Source: Alistipes sp.
Lineage (GTDB): Bacteria; Bacteroidota; Bacteroidia; Bacteroidales; Rikenellaceae
DNA: 5,813 nucleotides
Direction of reading: 5' to 3'
NCBI GenBank assembly: GCA_017560305.1
Contig: JAFYOF010000180.1
Coordinates: 1-5,813 of the forward strand
The notes beneath the pieces are model-generated. The model worked only from the letters and a program-made list of their open reading frames with translations, did no database searches and had not been told where the DNA came from. Below, piece by piece: positions 1 to 5,627 of this stretch (the stretch's first letter is position 1; every line of letters begins with the position of its first letter). The position numbers and the translations under genes are program-made.

Positions 1-630
1 CTTCCAGGCTCGGAGGAGAGTTTCACCGTGGAGCAGTTTCAGGAGGCACTTGACCGCTACAAAAATATTGACGCAGAGCGTCTGCGCGAGAACCTGATTT
101 ACTTCCTGAAAGAGGTCTGCCCCGTGGCGGATGAGTGCGGCTCGGAGATGGTCATCCACCCCGACGACCCACCCTACCCTATCCTTGGTTTGCCACGCAT
201 TATGTCTACCGCGGAGGATTTTCGCAAGATTATAGCTGCCGTGCCAAACCGCTCAAATGGCTTGTGCCTCTGCACGGGCTCATTCGGCGTGAGAGCCGAC
301 AACGACCTGCCGGCAATGATGCGCGAGTTTGGTGACAGAGTGGGTTTTGTGCATCTGCGCTCGACACGCCGTGACGCAGAGGGCAACTTTCAGGAGGACA
401 ACCATCTGGAGGGCGATGTGCCGATGTGGGATGTGATGAAGGCTCTGCTCGACATCCAGCAACAGCAGCAGCGTAGCATACCTATGCGCCCCGACCACGG
501 ACACCAGATGTGTGATGACCTCAACCGCAAGTCAAACCCTGGCTACTCGTGCTACGGCCGTATGCGAGGACTCGCCGAATTGCGAGGCCTGGAGCTGGGT
601 ATCGCAACGGCTATGGAGCGCCTGAAATAG
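1..630 (+). CDS. uxuA: Mannonate dehydratase UxuA, C-terminal part (5' end outside window)
   Basis: UxuA dehydrates D-mannonate to 2-keto-3-deoxy-D-gluconate in the cytoplasmic glucuronate branch of hexuronate catabolism. The frame is open from base 1 ([13 protein letters not shown]), so the GTG at 28 is an internal Val and not a start. About 209 residues of a family that usually has 350-400 are present. In this fragment I see HPDDPP with His53, CTGS with Cys91, VHLR with His118 and RPDHG with Asp165-His166. By family knowledge these supply the Mn2+ ligands and a catalytic His; Tyr182 in PGYSCYGR is the likely second catalytic residue. [11 protein letters not shown] and HLEGDV are also typical. 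A run of five Gln (CAG/CAA, 457-471) sits in the variable loop before the RPDHG strand. The protein looks intact to its TAG stop. A dedicated terminator follows, so uxuA appears to be the last gene of its unit. Confidence 0.95.
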   Translation, partial: LPGSEESFTVEQFQEALDRYKNIDAERLRENLIYFLKEVCPVADECGSEMVIHPDDPPYPILGLPRIMSTAEDFRKIIAAVPNRSNGLCLCTGSFGVRADNDLPAMMREFGDRVGFVHLRSTRRDAEGNFQEDNHLEGDVPMWDVMKALLDIQQQQQRSIPMRPDHGHQMCDDLNRKSNPGYSCYGRMRGLAELRGLELGIATAMERLK

Positions 631-652
631 CGACACCAACGCACCACTACAA

Positions 653-728
653 TCGGGATTACACACTTTTCTTTCGGCGGTTTTCACCCCGCTTTGGGAG
701 GGTAAAAGTGTGTAATTCCGACTTTTTT
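653..728 (+). terminator. Intrinsic terminator of uxuA
   Basis: Arms 653-670 and 704-721 form 18 continuous pairs, one of them a G:U (657/717), followed directly by C and six T (723-728). On the - strand the same position would be an A:C mismatch and no T-run follows, so it works on the + strand. The 33-nt loop is long for a terminator, but it can form an inner GCGG/CCGC hairpin (677-680 with 689-692). Confidence 0.85.
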
Positions 729-750
729 CGCCCCACCAACACGCCCCACA

Positions 751-807
751 GTGGCGTTATTTCATCACTTTTCTTCAAATTCGCCACAAAAAGGGGTATA
801 TTGCCAC
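751..807. repeat. GTGGC/GCCAC motifs upstream of the SDR promoter
   Basis: GTGGCG at 751-756 is inverted relative to CGCCAC at 782-787, and a further GCCAC lies at 803-807. The two GCCAC copies are 20 bp apart, about two helical turns, and the last ends 6 bp before the -33 element. They could be sites for a transcriptional regulator, but five- and six-base matches arise easily by chance. The rest of the non-coding stretch 631-955 holds the uxuA terminator, the promoter and the leader described separately; no small gene is supported there. Confidence 0.25.
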
Positions 808-813
808 CTCTGG

Positions 814-845
814 TTTGAATTCTCATCAAAATAGCAATACTTTTG
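814..845 (+). promoter_or_regulatory. Bacteroidetes-type promoter of the SDR-ALDH operon
   Basis: TTTG at 814-817, a 20-bp spacer, then TACTTTTG at 838-845 match the Bacteroidetes primary sigma-factor consensus (TTTG at -33, TAnnTTTG at -7). Transcription would start near 850, leaving a leader of about 100 nt before the ATG at 956. Confidence 0.75.
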
Positions 846-849
846 TCGC

Positions 850-955
850 CGTCAAAAATTTTCATTACTCTCTTCATAGAGTAAACCACCCCCTTTTGCG
901 CACTCTGCGGTGGGGTGAACTTCACGAAATTTCAACAATATTTCATTATATATTT
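850..955 (+). promoter_or_regulatory. Structured 5' leader of the SDR-ALDH operon
   Basis: The predicted untranslated leader holds a perfect 7-bp hairpin (TTACTCT 865-871 with AGAGTAA 878-884). A second stem (CACCCC 887-892 with GGGGTG 912-917) follows directly, and then an AT-rich stretch runs into the start codon. It resembles no riboswitch class that I recognise. There is no Shine-Dalgarno sequence before the ATG, which is normal for this phylum. The length is longer than needed for simple initiation, so post-transcriptional control is possible but unproven. Confidence 0.4.
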
Positions 956-1762
956 ATGACGAAGATAAAAGGAAACTGCATCCTCATCACTGGAGGTGCA
1001 TCGGGCATCGGTCGCATTATGGGTCGCAAAGCCCTGGAGATGGGCGCACGCCAATTGGTTATTTGGGATATCAATCAGGAGAACATAGAGTCTACAAAGC
1101 AGGAGTTGAAGTCGCTGGGCAATGTCAAGGGTTACAGAATTGACATCTCGGACACCAACGCCGTAGCAGAAACATTCGCGCTGACTACGAAGGAGTGTGG
1201 CAATGTGGATATCCTCATCAACTGCGCGGGCATCATCACCTCAAACCGCCACTTCGCCGAGATGAGCCAGCAGGAGATTGACCGCACCATCGCAATCAAC
1301 TCGGTAGCACCTATGGCTATCGCCCTGCAGGCGTTGCCACCAATGCTGGAGCGCAACTTCGGCCACATCTGCAACATCGCATCGGCGGGAGGATTTATCG
1401 CCAACCCACGAATGTCGGTCTACGCCGCAAGCAAGTGGGCTGTAATCGGTTGGTCGGACTCACTGCGCGTGGAGTTGCAGGAGACAAAGAGCAATGTGAA
1501 GGTTACCACAATCGCTCCATACTATATCAACACAGGTATGTTCGATGGCGTGCGCTCACGCATCATCCCTATCCTCAAGCCAGAGTGGGTAGCAAAAAAG
1601 ATTCTTCAGGCAATCGAAAAGAACAAAAAAATCAGCAGCTGGCCTCTCGGTTACCATTTAATTCGTACCTTGCAGGCGGTATTGCCGCTCCGAGGTCTCG
1701 ACCTGTTGTGCACGGGCTTGGGAATCTACAGCGCGCTTGACCATTTTAAGGGTAGAAAATAG
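956..1762 (+). CDS. SDR-family NAD(P)-dependent dehydrogenase, SDR16C/retinol dehydrogenase-like
   Basis: This is a 268-residue classical short-chain dehydrogenase that interconverts a hydroxyl and a carbonyl with a nicotinamide cofactor. Visible motifs are TGGASGIG (12-19) for cofactor binding, Asp38 after the second strand (suggesting NAD over NADP), NCAG (89-92), Asn115, Ser143, and Tyr156-x3-Lys160, so the catalytic tetrad is complete. The C-terminal part, with PYYINTGMFDGV, LKPEWVAKKI and a LPLRGLD segment, resembles from memory the SDR16C group (RDH10, SDR16C5, HSD17B11), which acts on lipophilic alcohols; this assignment is tentative. The start is ATG 956. The longer in-frame reading from TTG 815 begins inside the -33 promoter box and adds 47 residues unlike an SDR N-terminus. 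The aldehyde dehydrogenase gene begins 8 nt downstream, so they are surely one operon. The substrate is not known. Confidence 0.9.
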   Translation: MTKIKGNCILITGGASGIGRIMGRKALEMGARQLVIWDINQENIESTKQELKSLGNVKGYRIDISDTNAVAETFALTTKECGNVDILINCAGIITSNRHFAEMSQQEIDRTIAINSVAPMAIALQALPPMLERNFGHICNIASAGGFIANPRMSVYAASKWAVIGWSDSLRVELQETKSNVKVTTIAPYYINTGMFDGVRSRIIPILKPEWVAKKILQAIEKNKKISSWPLGYHLIRTLQAVLPLRGLDLLCTGLGIYSALDHFKGRK

Positions 1763-1770
1763 CAGATATT

Positions 1771-3153
1771 ATGGCAATCGAAAACACACCATTACAGACA
1801 ATTACATCAATCGTCACAGCGCAGCGTGAGTTCTTCCGCTCGGGCGCAACGCTCGACCGCGAGTTCCGCGAGATGCAGCTTGGGCGCCTGCTCAAGGCTC
1901 TGAAGGAGTGGCAGAAACCACTCTGCGAGGCGTTGTGGCACGACCTTCATAAATCAAAGGAGGAGGCATTCCTCACAGAGCTTAGCATCGTGGAGGGCGA
2001 AATCAAAAACCACCTGAAGCACCTGAAGCGCTGGATGCGCCGCGAGAGTCATCCGACACCATTGAAGATGACCCCATCGCGCAGTTACACCATCAGCCAG
2101 CCACTCGGTTGCTCGCTCATCGTGTCGCCCTGGAACTACCCCGTGCAGTTGCTGCTCAACCCATTGGTGGGCGCAATCTCGGCGGGATGTACCGCTATAC
2201 TGAAGCCTTCGCCCTATGTTCCGCAGGTGTCGGAGGTGATTGAGCAGATGATTGAGGCTACATTTGACGAGAAATATATTGCCGTTGTGCAGGGCAACCG
2301 CGATGTGAACAGCGCCCTTTTGGAGCACCGCTTCGACATCATCTTCTTCACGGGCAGCCCTTCGCTTGGCAAGCGCGTGATGGAGGCGGCGGCAAAGCAC
2401 CTCACACCCGTAATCCTCGAGCTCGGCGGCAAGAGCCCCTGCATCGTGGACAAGGGTGCAAACATCCCGCTCACGGCACAGCGTCTGGCGTGGGGTAAGA
2501 CCCTCAATGCGGGTCAGACCTGCATCGCGCCCGACTACCTGTTAATTCACTCATCGTTGCAGGAGGAGTTCATCCGCGAGTTCTCGGCAGCTCTTGAGCG
2601 TCTGCACGGCAAGGACCCACAGCTCAGTCGCCACTTTGTGCGCATCGTGAACGACAAGTCGTTTGAGCGCGTGTCATCATATCTCGCTGATGGCGAGGTT
2701 GTTCTGGGAGGCAAGACCGATAGCGGGGAGCGTTACATCGCACCAACCCTGCTGCGCAATGTGAGCCCCTCATCTCCGGTTATGCAGGAGGAGATTTTTG
2801 GACCTATCCTGCCAATGCTCACCTTCGAGCGCCGTGAGGAGGTCATCAACTTCATCAACGAGCGCGAGAAGCCACTCGCCCTCTACTACTTCGGCGACGA
2901 GGAGAAGGGCTGGAAGATTCTGCGACGCACTCAGTCGGGTGGTGCCTGCATCAACGACACCATTATGCACATCGCCAACGAGAATATCCCATTCGGTGGC
3001 GTGGGCAACTCGGGTATGGGCTCTTATCACGGACGCCTCTCGTTCGATGCCTTCTCGCATCGTCGCGCGGTGGTCTGCACGCCTACCTGGATTGACCTTC
3101 CGTTTAGATATATGCCCTACAAGTTCTTCTCTCTGGTGAAAAAGATTTTGTAG
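1771..3153 (+). CDS. Class 3 aldehyde dehydrogenase (fatty-aldehyde dehydrogenase type)
   Basis: This enzyme oxidises aldehydes to carboxylic acids with NAD(P)+. The 460-residue length fits the short ALDH3 class (about 450-490), which includes FALDH/ALDH3A2 and bacterial YwdH-like enzymes. In order I see PWNYP with Asn122, KPSP with Lys145, the FTGS turn (193-196), LELGGKSP with the general base Glu217, NAGQTC with catalytic Cys251, EEIFGP (340-345) and PFGGVGNSGMG (407-417). All key residues are present. The tail (about 441-460) is aromatic and hydrophobic with basic residues, and could favour contact with membrane or lipid, as in fatty-aldehyde members. It is co-transcribed with the SDR, and the likely scheme is alcohol to aldehyde by the SDR and aldehyde to acid here. 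The last codons and the stop overlap or abut the promoter of the next gene. The exact substrate is inferred only. Confidence 0.93.
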   Translation: MAIENTPLQTITSIVTAQREFFRSGATLDREFREMQLGRLLKALKEWQKPLCEALWHDLHKSKEEAFLTELSIVEGEIKNHLKHLKRWMRRESHPTPLKMTPSRSYTISQPLGCSLIVSPWNYPVQLLLNPLVGAISAGCTAILKPSPYVPQVSEVIEQMIEATFDEKYIAVVQGNRDVNSALLEHRFDIIFFTGSPSLGKRVMEAAAKHLTPVILELGGKSPCIVDKGANIPLTAQRLAWGKTLNAGQTCIAPDYLLIHSSLQEEFIREFSAALERLHGKDPQLSRHFVRIVNDKSFERVSSYLADGEVVLGGKTDSGERYIAPTLLRNVSPSSPVMQEEIFGPILPMLTFERREEVINFINEREKPLALYYFGDEEKGWKILRRTQSGGACINDTIMHIANENIPFGGVGNSGMGSYHGRLSFDAFSHRRAVVCTPTWIDLPFRYMPYKFFSLVKKIL

Positions 3154-3177
3154 AGTGGCATATAAACACTAACTTTG
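3147..3177 (+). promoter_or_regulatory. Bacteroidetes-type promoter of the DUF3472 gene
   Basis: TTTG at 3147-3150, a 19-bp spacer and TAACTTTG at 3170-3177 are a full match to the phylum consensus. The -33 element lies in the last codons of the aldehyde dehydrogenase gene and abuts its stop. Transcription should start near 3183, giving a leader of about 25 nt that is A-rich just before the ATG. Confidence 0.8.
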
Positions 3178-3206
3178 CGGCAAACAAATCTTACAAACGA
3201 AAAATT

Positions 3207-4637
3207 ATGAAGAGTATTCGCAAATTTTTTCAGGCTGCCCTCTGCGCTTTGATCACTGTGGCAGCATTCTCGCAGTGCGCTCCAGCAGTAGAGGAGCTCA
3301 CATTGGCGATTCCATTCAAATGTAACGCCTATGTTACTCCACTCGACCCAGCATCGAAGGAGACTCCATCGTTTGCAAACAGTGTTATCGCAAACGGCTA
3401 CTCACTTCCAAACGATGCCGAGATGATTGCAGGCGCTTGGCTTCCAGAGTATCAGCAGCAGGAGCCACACCAGATCTCAGTATTCTTCTGGACTGCATAC
3501 GCTGGCGAGTTGCACTTCGGTTTGCGTGCCGAGGATGTACCAGCAGGCGTGGCTGAGTTGAAGGTTAAGTGCTGTGGCAAGAGCTTCAAGCTCAAGGTGG
3601 CAGACACTGACGCAAGCAAGGATTATTATGTAGGTAAGGTGAATGTCGAGAAGGCTGGTCACATCCGCGTGGATATCGAGCCAGTAGCAACAACTGCGGC
3701 AAGCTACCCTACTTTCTCTACTCTCCTGGCAACTGGTGCTGCGGTGAACAACCTCACCGAGAAGACAAAGGACGAGTTGGTATTCGTATCGGCAGAGGAT
3801 TTGAAGGAGCATGTTCCTCACTTCGTACGCCGTGGTCCATCAAACCACTTCAATTGGCACACTCCAGAGAACACCGAGTACTTCTACAACGAGGTATTCG
3901 TTCCAGAGGGCGAGGATATAAACGGTGCATACTATATGCTCACTGGTGGTGATGGTTTCTATATGGGTGTACAGCCTAACGAGAAGGGCAAGAGCCGTAT
4001 GGTTCTCTTCTCAGTATGGGACACCGACACCGAGAAGGGTCTTATCTCGGAGCTCGTTCGCAATGGCGAGGGCGTGAAGACAAACTCTTACAGCCACGAG
4101 GGCTCAGGCGTTCAGAACTTCTACAAGTATGACTGGGAGGCTGGTCGCGTATATGCTACATTGGTACGCGTACGCCCAGAGTACAAGAACGGCAAGGCAA
4201 CAGGCAACTCACTCTACACTGGCTACTTCCGTGGTGATGAGGGTTGGGTATTCCTCGCTGAGATTCGCCGCCCAGGCATCGAGACATATTACAAGGGTGC
4301 TTACTCATTCTGCGAGAACTTCCGCCCAGAGTGCGGTTGGATTACTCGTAGCGTAGAGTTCCCATCACAGTGGATGCGCGACAAGGATGGCAACTGGACA
4401 GAGCTCAAGAAGGGTAAGTTCACTTGCGACGGCACAGGTCACCAGGGCTTGCGTCGTGACTACGCTGGTGGTGTGACAGAGAGCGGTAACTTCTACCTCC
4501 GCAACATCGGCTACACCGACGAGTGGGTTGAGTACGGTACACCATTTGAGCGCGAGGGCAACGGTCAGACTCCAGAGATTGACTTCAAGGCTCTTATCAA
4601 GCTCGCTGGCTCAACAGACGACCGCAGCAAGTTCTAA
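3207..4637 (+). CDS. Exported DUF5077/DUF3472-type protein of unknown function
   Basis: This 476-residue protein begins with an export signal: basic MKSIRKFF, then a hydrophobic stretch at about 9-22. Cleavage after the APA at 25-27 by signal peptidase I is plausible. Cys24 could instead be lipidated, but Gln at -1 makes a poor lipobox. Residues about 30-165 look like the beta-rich N-terminal domain (DUF5077) that often precedes DUF3472. Residues about 210-445 carry DUF3472-like features: FYMGVQPN (251-258), LFSVWD (267-272), YTGYF (337-341) and GHQGLRRDYAGG (411-422). These names are from memory of the family; no enzymatic activity is established that I know of. The role is probably periplasmic or cell-surface. 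Codon choice is very uniform: of 22 Pro codons, 19 are CCA, 3 CCT and none CCC or CCG. With the consensus promoter and strong terminator this points to high expression from a single-gene unit. Confidence 0.85.
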   Translation: MKSIRKFFQAALCALITVAAFSQCAPAVEELTLAIPFKCNAYVTPLDPASKETPSFANSVIANGYSLPNDAEMIAGAWLPEYQQQEPHQISVFFWTAYAGELHFGLRAEDVPAGVAELKVKCCGKSFKLKVADTDASKDYYVGKVNVEKAGHIRVDIEPVATTAASYPTFSTLLATGAAVNNLTEKTKDELVFVSAEDLKEHVPHFVRRGPSNHFNWHTPENTEYFYNEVFVPEGEDINGAYYMLTGGDGFYMGVQPNEKGKSRMVLFSVWDTDTEKGLISELVRNGEGVKTNSYSHEGSGVQNFYKYDWEAGRVYATLVRVRPEYKNGKATGNSLYTGYFRGDEGWVFLAEIRRPGIETYYKGAYSFCENFRPECGWITRSVEFPSQWMRDKDGNWTELKKGKFTCDGTGHQGLRRDYAGGVTESGNFYLRNIGYTDEWVEYGTPFEREGNGQTPEIDFKALIKLAGSTDDRSKF

Positions 4638-4652
4638 TCTTGCTGAATCGAT

Positions 4653-4690
4653 AAAAAGAGTGTGTCAAACTTTTGACACACTCTTTTTTT
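4653..4690 (+). terminator. Strong intrinsic terminator of the DUF3472 gene
   Basis: Arms 4653-4668 and 4673-4688 pair perfectly over 16 bp around the tetraloop ACTT, and the T-run continues to 4690. It starts 15 nt after the stop codon. Because the 5' arm begins with five A, the complementary strand also has a T-run, so it may back up termination of transcripts coming from greA. Confidence 0.92.
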
Positions 4691-4725
4691 GCTGTCATTC
4701 GCAAAATTTATCTTCGGTGGCGGGA

Positions 4726-4784
4726 GGGTAAAGCGCACAGCGCGTTGCGCCTCAGAATAAAAGCCCATACGGGCGGGTTTACCC
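4726..4784. repeat. Branched inverted-repeat structure of unknown role
   Basis: GGGTAAA at 4726-4732 and TTTACCC at 4778-4784 form a 7-bp closing stem. Inside it lie two further hairpins: GCGCA 4733-4737 with TGCGC 4746-4750, and GCCC 4763-4766 with GGGC 4771-4774 around an ATAC loop. All stems are Watson-Crick. Read on the - strand, the GCCC-GTAT-GGGC hairpin is followed by TTTTATT, so part of it may serve as a second greA terminator. A competing GGG-TTTA-CCC hairpin (4775-4784) is possible. It matches no RNA family I recognise and may be a repetitive extragenic element or chance. Confidence 0.4.
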
Positions 4785-4826
4785 ATAAAAACAACAATGG
4801 CTGCCTAAAAAAGTTAGACAGCCATT
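4785..4826 (-). terminator. Intrinsic terminator of greA
   Basis: Arms 4796-4808 and 4814-4826 form 13 pairs around a 5-nt loop. Positions 4804/4818 give G:U in the - strand RNA but C:A on the + strand, showing that the structure serves the - strand. A T-rich run (TTGTTGTTTTT on that strand, 4786-4796) follows. It lies about 65 nt past the greA stop. Some T-rich sequence also follows on the + side, so weak bidirectional action is possible. Confidence 0.8.
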
Positions 4827-4858
4827 TTCTTTCCCTATTGCCTGAGGGATTGTATAAT

Positions 4859-4880
4859 TTAGGCGCACAAAAACACCTAA
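4859..4880 (-). other. Short hairpin just after the greA stop
   Basis: On the - strand, TTAGGTG pairs with CGCCTAA over 7 bp around an 8-nt loop, including one G:U (4864/4875) that would be a C:A mismatch on the + strand. It begins 11 nt after the stop and is not followed by a T-run. It is therefore not a terminator by itself, but could protect the 3' end of the greA message. Confidence 0.35.
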
Positions 4881-4891
4881 TTAGTCAATTC

Positions 4892-5368
4892 CTAGATGTT
4901 GATATCCAAAATCTCGAACTTCAACACGCCAGCAGGAACTGTAACCTCTACAACCTCGCCCTTCTTCTTGCCCAAAATAGCCTTGGCGATAGGTGTACCG
5001 ATAGCGAGCTTACCCTCACGCAGGTTAGCCTCGTTCTCTGACACGATTGTGTAGGTCACCTCCTTCTTATTGTTGTGGTTCAGGAGCGTTACCTTGCTCA
5101 AAATCTGCACCTTGCTCTTGTCAATCTTCGACTCATCGATGATACGGGCATTGGTGAGTGTCTGCTCCAACTTAGCGATTCGCATCTCGAGGAGACCCTG
5201 CGCCTCACGCGCTGCATCATACTCGGCATTCTCCGACAGGTCACCCTTGTCGCGTGCCTCGGCTATGGCTGCTGAAATAGCGGGACGCTCAACCGAACGC
5301 ATATGTTGAAGCTCATCCTTTAACTTCTGCATACCCTCTGCCGTCAAATAGATAATTTCATTTGCCAT
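4892..5368 (-). CDS. greA: Transcription elongation factor GreA
   Basis: GreA enters the secondary channel of stalled, backtracked RNA polymerase and stimulates cleavage of the extruded RNA 3' end so that elongation can resume. The 158 residues are the normal family length (E. coli is also 158). Residues 1-75 form the antiparallel coiled coil; its tip, ARDKGDLSENAEYDAARE (38-55), carries the conserved acidic Asp43 and Glu46 equivalent to E. coli Asp41 and Glu44. Residues about 85-158 form the FKBP-like globular domain, including IGTPIAKAILGKKKGEVVEV (123-142). The gene is intact, begins with ATG without a Shine-Dalgarno, and has its own promoter and terminators, so it is monocistronic and convergent with the DUF3472 gene. 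In Bacteroides, as I recall, greA is often followed by a HIT-family gene; none is present here. Confidence 0.98.
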   Translation of the reverse strand: MANEIIYLTAEGMQKLKDELQHMRSVERPAISAAIAEARDKGDLSENAEYDAAREAQGLLEMRIAKLEQTLTNARIIDESKIDKSKVQILSKVTLLNHNNKKEVTYTIVSENEANLREGKLAIGTPIAKAILGKKKGEVVEVTVPAGVLKFEILDINI

Positions 5369-5459
5369 TGTAAAAACAGTAAAAAAAGTAGAATCCCAAT
5401 TTTGCGACCCGCGCCGCCAAATCAGAATCCCGAGTTAATAATCTTAAAATCTAATGAAA

Positions 5460-5491
5460 CAAAGGTAAGGTGTTTTTTTCGATTTTCCAAC
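5460..5491 (-). promoter_or_regulatory. Bacteroidetes-type promoter of greA
   Basis: On the - strand, GTTG (5491-5488), a 20-bp spacer and TACCTTTG (5467-5460) match the phylum consensus except for the first base of the -33 box. The start site would be near 5455, giving a leader of about 85 nt. The leader contains the octamer AGAATCCC (+ strand) twice, at 5390-5397 and 5424-5431, with no obvious role. Confidence 0.65.
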
Positions 5492-5570
5492 TTTTTCGAC
5501 ACAAAGTGTGCCGAGTTGCAAAATATATCCTCGCGGAACATCTTTTGCCCGCAACAAAACACCCAAAAAC

Positions 5571-5608
5571 CGCAAAAACAAGGAGCGACACCCGCAAGCG
5601 CCGCTCCC
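5571..5608 (-). terminator. Intrinsic terminator of the DUF4837-like gene
   Basis: On the - strand, 5608-5598 pairs with 5591-5581 over 11 pairs, including three G:U (5608/5581, 5601/5588, 5599/5590), around the 6-nt loop TTGCGG. TTGTTTTTG follows. The wobble pairs become A:C mismatches on the + strand, fixing the direction. It begins 20 nt after the stop codon. The rest of 5369-5627 holds only the greA promoter and leader; no further gene is supported. Confidence 0.85.
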
Positions 5609-5627
5609 GAAATCACATTTCGCCACC

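Noticed and set aside
653..721. Inverted repeat as possible transposon ends or an attachment site
   Set aside because: The 33-nt interior is far too short for an element; the T-run and its position after uxuA explain it as a terminator.
549..925. Open frames at 549-818 (+) and 659-925 (-) in the uxuA-SDR gap
   Set aside because: They cross the uxuA terminator hairpin and the SDR promoter or leader, and the translations look random.
1954..2400. 148-residue open frame on the - strand inside the aldehyde dehydrogenase gene
   Set aside because: It lies wholly antisense to a clear ALDH with all catalytic motifs; its composition is rich in His, Arg and Leu with no family resemblance.
3264..3281. 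Lipobox at Cys24 of the DUF3472-type protein
   Set aside because: The preceding residues F-S-Q do not fit the usual lipobox, with Gln at -1; kept only as an alternative to signal peptidase I cleavage.
4673..5041. 122-residue + strand open frame overlapping the greA 3' end
   Set aside because: It starts within the terminator of the DUF3472 gene and runs antisense to greA; no promoter or recognisable sequence.
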